Of a stretch of 64,000 nucleotides of DNA, positions 20,790-31,939 are shown piece after piece. The notes under the pieces are model-generated. The model did no database searches. It worked only from the letters and a program-made list of their open reading frames with translations, and had not been told where the DNA came from. This DNA is from Ancistrus triradiatus (lineage: Eukaryota; Chordata; Actinopteri; Siluriformes; Loricariidae), in assembly GCA_025084515.1 (NCBI GenBank), contig JAJAGP010001521.1:62001-126000 (forward strand), read 5' to 3'. The position numbers and the translations under genes were made by a program. Every line of letters starts with the position of its first letter. Within the stretch, counting starts at the first letter, position 1.

Positions 20790-22075
20790 ACCTGTGGGCC
20801 TAAAGGGCATAACATGTCACCTCAGATTGCACCCGGGACCAAGCCTGCCAAATTTTGTCTCCGTAGGTCAAAAACTGACTGAGTTATGGTCATTGGCCCA
20901 CCCAGGGGCCCCAATGCCCAGCCTGGGTCCACAGGGGCCCCATGGGCATCACATGTCACCTCAGATTGCACCCGGGACCAAGCCTGCCAAATTTTGTGGC
21001 CGTAGGTCCAAAAATGACTGAGTTATGGCCATTGGCCCACCCAGGGGCCCCAAGGCCCAGCCGGGGTCCACACGGGTCTCATGGGCATAACATGTCACCT
21101 CAGATTGCACCCGGGACCAAGTTTGCCAAGTTTTGTGGCTGTAGGTCGAAAACTGACTGAGTTACAGACATTGGCCCACCCAGGGGCCCCAGTGCCCAAA
21201 CAGGGTCCACAAGGGGTCCCATGGGCATGACGTGTCACCTCAGATTGCACCCGAGCCCAAGCCTGCCAAGTTTGGTGGCTGTATGTCAAAAACTGACTGA
21301 GTTACAGTCATTGGCCCACCCAGGGGCCCCAGGGCCCAGCCAGCGACCACAGGGGTCCCATGGGCATCACATGTCACCTCAGATTGCAACCGGGACCAAG
21401 CCTGCCGAATTTCGTGGCAATAGATCAAAAACTGACTGAGTTACTGTCATTGGCCCTCATTGGCCCACCCAGGGGCCCTAGTGCCCACCCGGGGTCTACA
21501 GGGGCCCCATGGGCATCACATGTCACCTCAGATCGCACCAGGGACCAAGCCTGCCGAATTTCGTGGCAATAGGTCAAAAACTGACTGAGTTACGGTCATT
21601 GGCCCCCTTTGGCCCACCCAGGGGCCCCAGTGCCCACCCGGGGTCTCCAGCGGCCCCATGGGCATCACATGTCACCTCAGATTGCACCCGGGAGCAAGCC
21701 TGCCAAATTTTGTGGCCGTAGGTCAAAAACTGACTGAGTTACGGTCATTGGCCGACCCAGGAACCCTAGTGCCCAGCCGGGGTCCACATGGGCCCCATGG
21801 GCATCACGTGTCACCTCACATTGCACCCGCGATAAAGCCTGCCAAATTTCGTGGCCGTGGGTCAAAAACTGACTGAGTTACGGTCATTGGCCCACCCAGG
21901 AACCCCAGTGCCCAGTCGGGGTCTACAGTGGCCCCATGGGCATGACTTGTCACCTCACATTGCACCCGGGACCAAGCCTGCCGAATTTCGTGACCATAGG
22001 TCGAAAACTGACTGAGTTACAGACATTGGCCCACCCAGGGGCCCCAGTGCCCAGCCGGGGTCCATAGGGGCTCTT
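20790..22075 (+). repeat. Tandem array of about 140-bp units, nine copies
   Basis: The anchor word CATGTCACCTCAGATTGCAC (or a close variant) recurs at 20,813, 20,952, 21,091, 21,231, 21,370, 21,519, 21,668, 21,807 and 21,946. Steps are therefore 139, 139, 140, 139, 149, 149, 139 and 139. Each unit also holds GGACCAAGCCTGCCAAATTT, AAAAACTGACTGAGTTA and CCCACCCAGGGGCCCCAGTG. The two 149-bp units carry a 10-base internal insertion beside TCATTGGCCC. The array starts within about 15 bases of the LINE stop codon, so it may be an amplified LINE 3' end. Frames of about 70 codons in each unit are repeat translations, not genes. Confidence 0.95.
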
Positions 22076-22483
22076 TTGGGTCCTTTGGACTGCTTTATAG
22101 CTATGTATATAGTGCTATATGCTATATGGGTCAGTGGGATCAGTGGACCTGTGTATATAGAGCAGATCTGTGCTGATAGAGAGAAGAGGTGCTTTTCCCT
22201 TGAGTGTGTGAGATTTGAACATTCCGAAAACAACTGCCAGACTGAAACCCCATTATTTCCTATGGGCGCAGCGGCCCCTCAAAGTCCCGTCGGCCCCAAA
22301 AGCACAAGCACACCATTCCCGTATGGGCTGTACGTCCTTGCCAAATTTCGTGACCATAGCTCAAAAACTGTGAGCCGTGAAAACGGTACAAAATTTGGAC
22401 AAGAAGAATAAATAAATAAATAAATAAATAAATTAAAGATAATAATAAGATCTCGGATAACAGTATGTTGGCTTTTTCAAGCC
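22076..22483. repeat. Array-flanking repeat with a diverged unit piece and terminal hairpin
   Basis: A further diverged piece of the 140-bp unit (CTTGCCAAATTTCGTGACCA then TAGCTCAAAAACTGTGAG) lies near 22,336-22,374. It is followed by AAATAAATAAATAAAT and a perfect 8-bp hairpin, GTTGGCTT and AAGCCAAC with a 4-base loop (22,467-22,486). The hairpin plus following AAT run resembles the end of a dispersed fish repeat, but I cannot name it. Confidence 0.5.
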
Positions 22484-22594
22484 AACCTAATAAGAATAAT
22501 AAAAATAACAACAACAACACTAATAATAATAATAATAATAATAATAAGAATAAGAATAAGAATAACAACAACAACACTAGTAATAATAATAATA

Positions 22595-22654
<60 letters not shown>

Positions 22655-22660
22655 CAACAC

Positions 22661-22714
<54 letters not shown>

Positions 22715-22720
22715 CAACAC

Positions 22721-22769
<49 letters not shown>

Positions 22770-22770
22770 T
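22484..22770. repeat. (AAT)n microsatellite with AAC interruptions
   Basis: About 290 bases of AAT repeats are broken at intervals by ACAACAACACTAAT blocks, which recur with similar spacing. The blocks therefore appear to have duplicated with their AAT flanks. The 137-codon frame here is Asn/Ile low-complexity and not a gene. Confidence 0.95.
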
Positions 22771-23415
22771 GATAAAGTCCTACAGAATATTCAGTTTGTC
22801 TATTTTTTTTTCTTATTAATCATATTAATAATCAGGACCTCGTCCCAGTGCTGTATCAGCAATGCTCTCTGTATCTGATATTAAACCAAAGGATAAACAC
22901 AAACACACACAGAGTAAATAACAGATTTCTGATATATTACAGATTATGTTTCAGTCCTATAGATGCTCTTATTTTACTTTATTAAATCTATAAATCCTGT
23001 AACATCCAAACAGCTGATAATGATCCATAATATTTCACTATCTGCTCTGAGTTTCATCTCTCCTATGTTATTGTGTTTTCTTTTTAAAATTTTCTTTCTG
23101 TATGTTCAACATCAGGTTTCTTTCAGTCTATAATAAAAACACATAACACGTAATTAAATCCTGCACATAATAAAGCTGAATATTAATGATTTGTATGTGA
23201 TCATAATATTAAAGCAGCCAATCAGAAATCTGGAATCCTACATGAATTGTATGTATTTTCGTCTAAACAAGTTCATAAATAAATGCATCTTTAAAAAGGG
23301 GAATTAAAAGTGGTTCATTACTGACCTTTTTTAAAGATGTATTTATTTATTTATTAATGAACATGTTTATGGAGGTAATATAATTTATTGAGTTATGTGT
23401 TGTTGTGGTAATAAT
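22771..23415. other. AT-rich non-coding DNA
   Basis: No open frame of interest, no named element, only short AT-rich words and a TTTATTTATTTATTA run near 23,340. Confidence 0.55.
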
Positions 23416-23603
23416 ATGTGGTAGCTGAGTGGGTAAGGTACTGGGCTAGGGACCAGCAGGTCCAGGGTTCAAATCCCACCTCTTCCAAGCTGCCACTGTT
23501 GGGTCCATGAGCAAAACCTTTAACCCACAATTGCTTTGGCTGTAAGAAACTATCAACTGTAGGTCGCTCTGGATAAGGGTGTCTGCTAAAGGACGTAAAT
23601 GTT
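23416..23603 (+). mobile_element. tRNA-derived SINE, second copy
   Basis: Same family as the copy at 11,001. B box GGGTTCAAATCCC, body CACTGTTGGGTCCATGAGC, tail GTCGCTCTGGATAAGG then GTCTGCTAAAGGACGTAAAT. It is slightly more diverged in the head than the first copy. Confidence 0.88.
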
Positions 23604-23700
23604 CTTATTTGAATTAACTTGATTAGCTAGTTTACTTTAATTTATAAACAGGATTAACAGCTTTTTTGTGCTTAAGGTTGCCTTTCTTTCTTTGTTTTAT

Positions 23701-23911
<211 letters not shown>

Positions 23912-24620
23912 AAGACAGTTCTTATGACCACACTTAGAACCACACTTTGGTTTTTTTGGGTTGAGGTTTGGTGATTTATTTCTTTTTTGTATCCTAACCC
24001 CACTTCTTCCTGATTAGCACATTTGCTGGCTGCTTAAGGTTAAGATTGGAGCTAAAAGAAACGAATTGATTCACTTGGCTTATTTGTTAGACAATAAGAG
24101 CATAAGTAATGGATTTATTTTGAAGTTTTAAATAAGTTTCTTATCTTTTTGCAGCTCTGCAGCGGCCGCGTGTTCGATACGTTACTGAATATTAATGAAG
24201 CGTTTGAGAGTTTTTAATATTCAGACGGTTTTTTGGATGTGCTCTGTCTCTGAGGCGGCCATGTTTCCTGTTACAGATCAATAAGAGGTGATTTTCTCAG
24301 GCCTCGTGTTTTTCGGAGCAGACTGAAGTCACCAGGTTGGAAAATGACAGATGAAGGGTTTGTGCGTGACTCTGGGCTCCGTCCTAAACGAGGCCGATTT
24401 ACACTTATTTGATTGCCTTTCAATAGCTGATGGGTTCTGCTCACGGTTCGATGAGCCGGTCGGGATTGAAACCATTTTTTTTCCCTTTCTCACTGCAGAA
24501 CTCTGCATGCAACCGCTTTCAATCGACATTAAAAAACCGAGAGCTCGAGAAAAAATAGAAAAGTGACTGTTTCTGTCCTAAAATCGACCTGAGGGGAGAA
24601 AAGAGCAGCTTTAATCCTAA
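23912..24620. other. Repeat-free stretch; candidate conserved non-coding DNA
   Basis: The part from 24,140 to 24,560 is GC-richer and free of repeats. It contains GCAGCGGCCGCGTG, paired AATATTAATGAAGC and TTTTAATATTCAGA words and GGCGGCCATG. Short frames on both strands have no recognisable domain. No gene can be supported. Confidence 0.3.
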
Positions 24621-24883
24621 AATAAAAGTCCTTTTAATGCAATGGATTGGACAGATTGTGTGTTTAAAATAAATTTTTAATTCTTTGTTTGTATTTATCT
24701 GTTAATTTTCCTTCAGAATTAAAGGACTTTAAATATTATTATTGTAATTATTAAAAGTAGTATTATTATTCATTTATTTTATTTTTCAGTAGTAGGGTCT
24801 GATAATGATGTTTAAAATTTAAACTTGCTCTGTAAAAATTAAAAACACAATTTTTATTAATAAAAATAATGTTGTTATTGTTG

Positions 24884-24929
<46 letters not shown>

Positions 24930-25032
24930 TTAACTAAAATATAATATAATATATTATAATATAATATAATATAATATAAATTAATCTGTAAAAATTAAAA
25001 ACACACTTTCTATTATAAAAAAGATGTTGTTG

Positions 25033-25081
<49 letters not shown>

Positions 25082-25163
25082 AGTAAAACTAAATATAATA
25101 TAATATAATAAATTCACTTGTAAAAATTAAAAACACAATTTTTATATTTATTTATTTATTAAA

Positions 25164-25210
<47 letters not shown>

Positions 25211-25479
25211 TTTTTAATAAAATAAAAGTCCTTTCAACACCACTGACTGGACATGTTTCGATGTCCGGGTTTAAGTCTGGTGTTAAACAAACACTGTTGA
25301 GCTGGCCTGAGGGAGTGGAGGCCATGTGGAGGAGCAGCCCCGAGCTGCAAAAGTGACCCCTTCAAAGCTCTGAGTGGGAGAAATTAAAACAAACAAACAA
25401 ATTTATATAAACAACAAACCTGCTTACATCAACATATTCATTTAATATAAATATTAAAAATAAATGAAATTAAATTAAT

Positions 25480-25515
<36 letters not shown>

Positions 25516-25640
25516 TATAATAATAATAATAATTATAATTATAATAATAATAATATATTTATTAAGGAAATTTAACATTACAGAAAATATTAATATATTT
25601 TTTATTAGACTGTTTTATATGATTTATTTATTTATTTTTA
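24621..25640. repeat. AT-rich field with three related (ATT)n modules
   Basis: (ATT)n runs at about 24,885-24,925, 25,035-25,080 and 25,163-25,210 are each preceded by a similar phrase, TGTAAAAATTAAAAACACA, and two are followed by ATATAATATAATATAAT. The step between phrases is about 150-170 bases, so this is a three-unit larger repeat as well as a microsatellite. AAT runs continue near 25,485-25,555. Confidence 0.85.
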
Positions 25641-26036
25641 TTCTATAACTGAAGGACAGTCCCGTCATGGCTGAGCGCTGCTCTCACTGACCTTCATCCT
25701 CTCTCTGCTTTTGCTCTGCAGCAGAACCGATCGATATCCAGATTAGAGGATCAGCCGGTGGAACCTCCTGATTTCTGTCCAGCTTTTTATCTTCTGACCC
25801 ACTTTCTCATTACTCAGGGGTAAAATCTCAGGCTCAGGAAGCTTCCTGGGTTTTGATTCATTTCAGTTTTATTGACAGAAACCATTCCATTAATGTGAAG
25901 CACAGATTTAAAAATGTTAATGCACTTAAAACAAGTCAGTTATGCTCTTAACAGCTACAGCACAGACTCATGTATCGTCTGGTAAGCTTTTTGAGATGTT
26001 GTGCAACTTCTTTTATTCAGAAAATTAACATTTCGT
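25641..26036. other. Unique-looking non-coding DNA
   Basis: Mixed composition between a simple-repeat field and a transposon, with no open frame worth naming. The flanking TA (26,036-26,037) is the transposon target site. Confidence 0.45.
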
Positions 26037-26037
26037 A

Positions 26038-27694
26038 CAGTGGTGGTTGAAAGTTTGTGAACCCTTTAGACTTTTCTCTATTTCTGCATAAATCTGACCT
26101 AAAACATCATCAGATTTTCACACAAGTCCTAAAAGTATATAAAGAGATCCCAGTTAAACAAATGAGACAAAAATATTATACTTGGTCATTTATTTATTGA
26201 GGAAAATGATCCAATATTAATATATTAGTGAGTGGCAAAATGTATGTGAGCCTTGCTTTCAGTATCTGGTGTGATCCCTCTGTGCAGCAATAACTGCAGC
26301 TAAACGTTTCCTGTAGCTGTTGATCAGTCCTGCACACCGGCTTATTCGAGGAATTTTTAGCCCATTCCTCCGTACAGAACAGCTTCAGCTCTGGGGTGGG
26401 ATGTTGGTGGGCTTTTCCTCACATTAGGCTGCTCGCTTCCGGTCCTTTCCCACAACATTTCCATTGGACTAAGGACAGACAGGACGTTGACTTGGCCCAT
26501 TCCAAAACATTAACTTTATTCTTCTGTAAACCATTCTTTGCCTAGAACGACTTGTGTGCTTAGGGTCGTTTTGTCTTGCTGCATGACCCCACTTTCTCTT
26601 GAGATTCAGTTCATGGACAGATGTCCTGACCATTTTCCTTTAGAATTCTCTGATATCATTCAAGAATTCATTGTTACATCAATGATGGCAAGCCGGTCCT
26701 GCCCAGATGCAGCAAAACAGGCCCAAACCATGATACTACCACCCACCATGTTTCACAGATGGGATAAGGTTCTTATGCTGGAATGCAGCGTTTTCCTTTC
26801 TCCAAACATAACGCTTTTCTTGTAAACCAAAAGGTTCTATTTTGGTCTCATCTGTCCCCATAACCATTCTTCCTTCCAGTAGCCTATCTGGCTCGTCCAC
26901 ATGATTCTTTAGCAAACAGCAGACGAGCAGCAATGTTTCCCCTTTTGGCTTTTCTCCTTGGCAGCCATGCATGCTCACCATTGTTGTTTTCAGTGTTCTT
27001 CTGATGGTGGACTCATGAACATTAACCATTAGCCAATGTTGATGAGAGGCCTTCATTTGCTTAGAAGTGTTACCATGGGGTCCCTTGTGTGACCTCGCCA
27101 ACTATTTGCACTTCATTGCCTCTTGGAGTGATCTTTTGTTTGGTCGACCAACTCCTGGGGAAGGGTAACAATGGTCTTGGGAATTTCCTCCCCCCATTTG
27201 TACAACAATCTGTCTGACTGTGGATTGGTGAAGTCCAAACTCTTTAGAGATGGTTTTGTAACCTTTTCCAGCCTGATGAGCATCAACAACTCTTTCTGAG
27301 CTCCTCAGAAATCTCCTTTGTTCGTGCCATGATACACTTCCACAAATGTGTTATGAAGAGCAGACTTTGATCAATCCCTGTTCTTTAAATAAAACAGGGT
27401 GCCCACTCACACCTGATTGTCATCCCAGTGATTGAAACATCTGAGTCTAATTTCACCTTCAAATTAACTGCTAATCCTAGAGGTTCACATACTTTTGCCA
27501 CTCACTAATATGTAATATTGGATAATTTTCCTCAATAAATAAATGACCAAGTATAATATTTTTGTCTCATTTGTTTAAATGGGTTCTCTTTATCTACTTT
27601 TAGGACTTGTGTGAAAATCTGATGATGTTTTAGGTCATATTTATGCAGAAATAGAGAAAAGTCTAAAGGGTTCACAAACTTTCAAGCACCACTG
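26038..27694 (-). mobile_element. Tc1/mariner-type transposon, family A, near complete
   Basis: 1,657 bp bounded by TA dinucleotides (26,036-26,037 and 27,695-27,696), the Tc1/mariner target-site signature. Terminal inverted repeats are about 214 bp long (26,038-26,252 and 27,481-27,694) and begin CAGTGGTGSTTGAAAG. About five mismatches are visible over the first 130 positions, so both ends are well preserved. The transposase is on the minus strand. Other family A pieces occur at 10,232, 12,040, 12,983, 54,444 and 60,120. Confidence 0.93.
26265..27330 (-). pseudogene. Family A Tc1-like transposase, frameshifted
   Basis: The frame begins at an ATG (27,328-27,330) reading MARTKEISE. It then passes through helix-turn-helix DNA-binding blocks, including a VHESTIRRTLK segment near 27,020, and reaches the first catalytic Asp in TDETKIEPFG (about 26,850). 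Next comes AFQHKNLIPSVKHGG. The second catalytic block, which should follow MQQD, is shifted by extra bases near 26,565. Several frameshifts elsewhere are mostly 1-2 base insertions. A normal Tc1-like transposase has about 340 residues, and the span here fits that. No functional enzyme is expected. Confidence 0.85.
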
Positions 27695-27696
27695 TA

Positions 27697-27975
27697 GGAC
27701 CAAGAGGCAAAAATTGAAAACTTTTAAAACCCTAGGATTTAAAGCTCATCAGACTTAGAAATGCACTGTGACTGATAGAGCATGTAGTTATTTAATTTAA
27801 CTAAAGCTAAAATATAATAAATACATGTGTAAAAAAAATATATATTAATTTATTATTTACTACTACTACTAATAATAATAATAGTAGTAGTTTTTACTAT
27901 TATTGTTGTTGTTTTTGTTGTTGTTATTATTGTTTTTATTGTTGTTATTTATTATATTACTTATTATTCAAATGA

Positions 27976-28015
<40 letters not shown>

Positions 28016-28118
28016 TAACTAAAGCTAAAAATAGAATAAATGCATCTGTAACATTTTAAAACAATTTTTTATTTTTATTTATTATTAAAATATTATTATT
28101 ATTATTATTATTATTATG

Positions 28119-28173
<55 letters not shown>

Positions 28174-28560
28174 GTAAGGGCTGAAATTACATAAAAAAAT
28201 AATTACAAACTAAATATAAAAATAATGTCCAGGATTAAAAGTGAAATAAAATTTAAACTGACATACATTTTTTTTTAGGGTGTCTAAGGATAAAATTTAA
28301 TTTTAATTTTATTTTATTTATTAAAAAATTTGACTGCACTGTATCAGTAATTCAATTCAATGAAATTAAGTCAATTTAATAAAACCTTAAAGATGCTTGA
28401 GTCTTTAGTTAAACCTGTACCTAGAAATGAAAGTTTTAGTCTCCTAAATAAAAGAGTAAATAAATAAAATAAAACTGAGATTTAACCTAAAGACTTAATT
28501 CAAACAGAAATAAAATAGCATAAAAATAAAAGCTATAGGATCACATCTTCGTAACCTGAT
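27697..28560. repeat. AT-rich field with (ATT)n/(AAT)n runs
   Basis: (ATT)n at about 27,976-28,014 and 28,090-28,117, then (AAT)n at 28,121-28,171. The adjacent ATT and AAT runs are inverted relative to each other and could form a hairpin. No coding content. Confidence 0.85.
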
Positions 28561-28574
28561 TCCCAGTCAGAAAC

Positions 28575-28870
28575 GGGTGTAAACATGCCTAGTGTGTGTT
28601 GGTGCCGCACGGCATCTAGCTCTGAGGTTTGATCCTGTCCTGGAGTTTAGCATGTTCTCTTCTATCAGTGAGGCCTCATCCCAACATACAAAACAGCAGG
28701 TGGATTGGCTTCTCTAAATTCCACTAATGTAGGCTGCTCGGTGGTCTAATACGGTTTAATACAGCAGCGCACTACCTCAGGGACACGGGTTCAAGTCTTG
28801 GTGGTGCCTTCTGGCAGGCTCGGGTGCCACATGCAGTTGAAGCAGCTTTGGAAAGCTTATTGCTGTTATT
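28575..28870 (+). repeat. tRNA-like/dispersed repeat pieces
   Basis: At about 28,737-28,830 the sequence reads CTGCTCGGTGGTCTAATACG, then ACACGGGTTCAAGTCTTGG and TGGTGCCTTCTGGCAG. The GGTTCAAGTC word is a tRNA B-box match, and the last part is shared with the tRNA-like ends of the cassettes at 51.7 and 54.0 kb. A SINE-type origin is likely, but the full unit is not delimited. Confidence 0.45.
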
Positions 28871-28930
28871 TTATTTATTTTGAATGTGCTTTGTTGTTTA
28901 ACTGATCCTAGTGTAATTTTTTATGTGAAC

Positions 28931-29435
28931 ATGGGTGAACATGCTAAACCCCACATGCTGCAGGGCAGTCCTTGCATTTTACAGTGAAATCGGCATTACA
29001 GAGTCGGGTTAGTGTTGATTCTGGAGACACAGCTGGTTGTTTATTTCATCCATCAGCAGAACAAAGCGTGTTTACGTTTCACAGCGAGAGGACGAAGCCT
29101 CTCATTAGCGACGACTGATGGATTATTAATTTTCCATTTTACAGGATGTTTTGTGATGTTTTTAACGCGTGCTGAGTCCGTGACTGATTTATCTGAAGCT
29201 CGTCTGAATTATCAGAGGCTCCTAAATGAGGTTCGGGCTGCAGGTTTTGGGTCTCTAACGAGGTTTTGTGAGGGACTATGCAGTAAAACTATTAAGATTA
29301 TTAAAAGTATTTCATTAGAGACAGTATGAATCCAAGATATTTCAGCATGTAAGAATGACAGTCTGTACCTCACTGGTTATCGATCCATTCAGTTACGTAA
29401 ATAAATGATCGATATTTTCATGTAAATCTGTTCGT
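28931..29435. other. Unique-looking non-coding DNA
   Basis: A 105-codon plus frame (29,012-29,329) has no recognisable domain, signal or neighbour support. I regard it as chance. No repeats seen. Confidence 0.35.
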
Positions 29436-29439
29436 ATCA

Positions 29440-29830
29440 GGACCGAGGGATGATGGAATTGGGCAGGCGATGTTTACAAACGTCCTCCTTGTGTCTGGTC
29501 CTGATGAAGACGTGACTCGTTTACAGGAGCCTTGGGAGATGTAAAGGACAAGTGATTAATTAGCTTTCAATCTTAATGAGCGTCTCTTAAGTGAAGGCGG
29601 GCGTCTGAGAGGGGCCGGGCCCCCCGACCACACGGCTCATCGCTCCATTTTACTGCGGCCTCCATGAGCACTGCAATTTCCTAACGACGCCGCTCTGGCC
29701 CCAAGCCATCAGGGAGGATTCGGCCGCCGTCTGCAATCGATGCACGTTCCAGCGTAGGAGGGAAAGTCAGAGCCGAGCGAGACTTAGAGCTAATTATGTC
29801 TCTGCATGGCACACTGGCACCAAACCTGAG
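29440..29830. other. GC-rich, repeat-free island; candidate conserved non-coding element
   Basis: This is the clearest non-repetitive GC-rich island in an otherwise AT-rich area. It includes GAGGGGCCGGGCCCCCCGAC, CTCCATTTTACTGCGGCCTC and TCTGCAATCGATGCACG, with no frame of useful length on either strand. Its composition and lack of indel-prone repeats resemble conserved vertebrate enhancers, but this is inference. Confidence 0.3.
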
Positions 29831-30540
29831 AAAAAATTTAAATTTAAAAAGCATTCTCACATTGTTCTTAAAGAAAGATTATTCACAGGATTAGATCTGA
29901 AATATAATTAGCAAATTCCAATTAATTACCAATAATCAGAGGAATCAAAATGCTCAGAAAGTTCCATGGTCTTGGGCCACCAGATTAAAGCTTCCGGTTC
30001 TGTCTCTGTTTCACCAGGTTAAAGTCTGCGGTTATTAGCCTGATTCTGTTCTGGATCAGAGCTGAGTTCTGGATCAGGGTCCTAGGTTCTGGTTCTTCCT
30101 GGTTTCAGAGTAAGATTGCGTCTTTGTTAGACGTTACTCCGTTTTTGTTTTGAAGTGTTTCTCATTTTATTGCTGGTTTTATGTTTTATTTTAGTTTTGC
30201 TGTTATTGTGCCTGTAAATAAAGGAATGATTAAATATCAGACGGCGCCGGGTTCGAGCACGGAGCTTTAAGTCCCGCGGCTCTTTCACTCAGGTGTTTTT
30301 CTCTGATAATACAGGATTGTTTATTATCCTGCAGTTCGGTGACAGCGTGATCACTGCTCCTCTCTAATCTTCCTCTAAACACTCGCATCAGATCCACTCC
30401 GGACTGTGACTTGTATTTACCGAAAACAACGTTATTTTCTACAGCATAAACCCCAAAAAACGTGTGATGACATCATTTACAGAGAGAGCTCTCACACTCA
30501 GAAGGTAGAAGCACAGAATTCAAGCAAAGACTGGCATCTC
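29831..30540. other. Non-coding DNA, no clear features
   Basis: Mixed sequence with GTTCTGGATCAG words near 30,050-30,090, which foreshadow the minisatellite downstream. Nothing else supported. Confidence 0.4.
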
Positions 30541-30690
30541 ACCAGAGGTGGGACACGAGCCAGAGTGGCTTAGTATGTACAGCTCTGCTACACAAAGCTG
30601 AACCTCCCTGGATCGTATCCTGCCTCAGGTGAGGTGAGGTTAGTCTGTCGGATCGTGCCTCAGTTCATCAGGGGTTCCCTGTCTAAAAGC
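30541..30690 (+). repeat. Diverged tRNA-like repeat related to 31,940-32,130
   Basis: Contains CCAGAGTGGCTTAG, GGATCGTATCCTGCCTCAGG and GTGAGGTTAGTCTGTCGG, followed by a CTGTCTAAAAGCAAA end. The order parallels that of the 31.9-32.1 kb segment (TGGTTCGTATCCCGCCTCTG, GTGAGGTTTGTCTGGCAG). A SINE-like origin is likely. Confidence 0.45.
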
Positions 30691-30734
30691 AAATCTGCCT
30701 CGTTACTTCTGTTTCTTTCTGAACACTGTGTAAT

Positions 30735-31560
30735 GGAACTAAGAATTAGAACTACATACCAGAACTGAGAACCATGCTGTAAATGGAACTTAGAACCATA
30801 ACTACGAACCAGAATTGAAAACTACACCTCATGGGACAAACAGCCCTGCTGAAAACTACTGAGAACCAGAAATGAAAACTAGAAATTAGAACCATGCTGT
30901 TTATTGTAACTGAGAACCGGAACTGTGACCCAGAACTAAAAAGCATAAATGAGAACCATGCTTAGAACTGGAAATGAGAAGCCTGCTATGTAATGAACTA
31001 CATGGGACAAACAACCCTGCTGAAAACCTCAGAGAACCAGAACTAAGGATCAGAACTGAGAACCATGCTATGTAATGGAGCTAAGAGCCAGAATTGAGAA
31101 TCACACTGAATACCAGAACAAATAATCACTGGAACTGAGAACCATGGTGAATAATGGAACTGAGAACTGGAACTGTGACCCACAACTAAGAAGGATAAAT
31201 GAGAATCAGAACTGAGAACGGGAACTCAAAACTGCATTGAATAATAAGGACAAACAACCCTGCTACAAACCTCAGAGAACCAGAACTATGGAGCAGAACT
31301 GAGAACCATGCTCAATAATGGAAGTAAGACCTAAAACTAAGAACCAGAACTGAGAACCATGCTATGAACTGGAACTGAGAATCATGCCGAGTAATGGAAC
31401 TGAGAACCAGAAGTATGAACCAGAACTGAATGTTACATCTAATGGGACAAACAACCATGCTGAAAACCTCAGAGAACCAGAACTAAGAACCAGAACTGAG
31501 AACCAGAACCAGAACTGAGTAACTGAGTAACACTAAGGATCAGAACTGAGAACTGGAACT
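30735..31560. repeat. GAACCAGAAC-type degenerate minisatellite, first field
   Basis: About 820 bases of AACTGAGAACCAGAACTGAG, ACCATGCTGAATAATGG, GGGACAAACAACCCTGCTG and variants, in shuffled order. The same vocabulary fills 32,391-33,290. Multiple longer blocks (CTGAAAACCTCAGAGAACC) recur at intervals of about 200-250 bases, so there is a higher-order structure. Confidence 0.88.
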
Positions 31561-31935
31561 TCCTTCTGATTTTCGGAGGTTATCGCAGGACCCTTTCTGT
31601 GCTTTTCTAGATCTCACTCTCATTTCTGTAATGCGGATAATGCTGCGATAACAAGCGGAGATCCAGATGTTGCTCCGAATCCTTCACACCTGCATTTAAA
31701 CAGTAAATGTTCTGCTACGGTTCCTCTTAAAGCTTTAATTAACGATACACTGCTTCCACCTTTATCATGATAATCCATCAAAAACCAGCAAAAGCCCTAA
31801 AACCTGAAAACGACTTAATGACTGAAGCACCAAACAGACATGACCCAGGACCTCCTGCCCAGTGGAACAGCTCAGGCTTACCCTTAAGCGAGGGCACACC
31901 TCGCCCCCTATGGAACACCTCAGCTGACTGACAGA
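31561..31935. other. Unique-looking spacer
   Basis: Mixed sequence between two repeat classes; no gene or element recognised. Confidence 0.4.
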
Positions 31936-31939
31936 AAAT

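Noticed and set aside
20813..22075. Series of open frames of about 70 codons, one per repeat unit, as a repeat-protein gene
   Set aside because: Unit lengths of 139, 140 and 149 are not all multiples of three, frames do not join, and frames occur on both strands.
22465..22878. 137-codon Asn/Ile-rich ORF (plus)
   Set aside because: It is the translation of an (AAT)n microsatellite.
29012..29329. 105-codon plus ORF as a gene
   Set aside because: No domain, signal, promoter or repeat support; length is within chance expectation for a 64 kb window.
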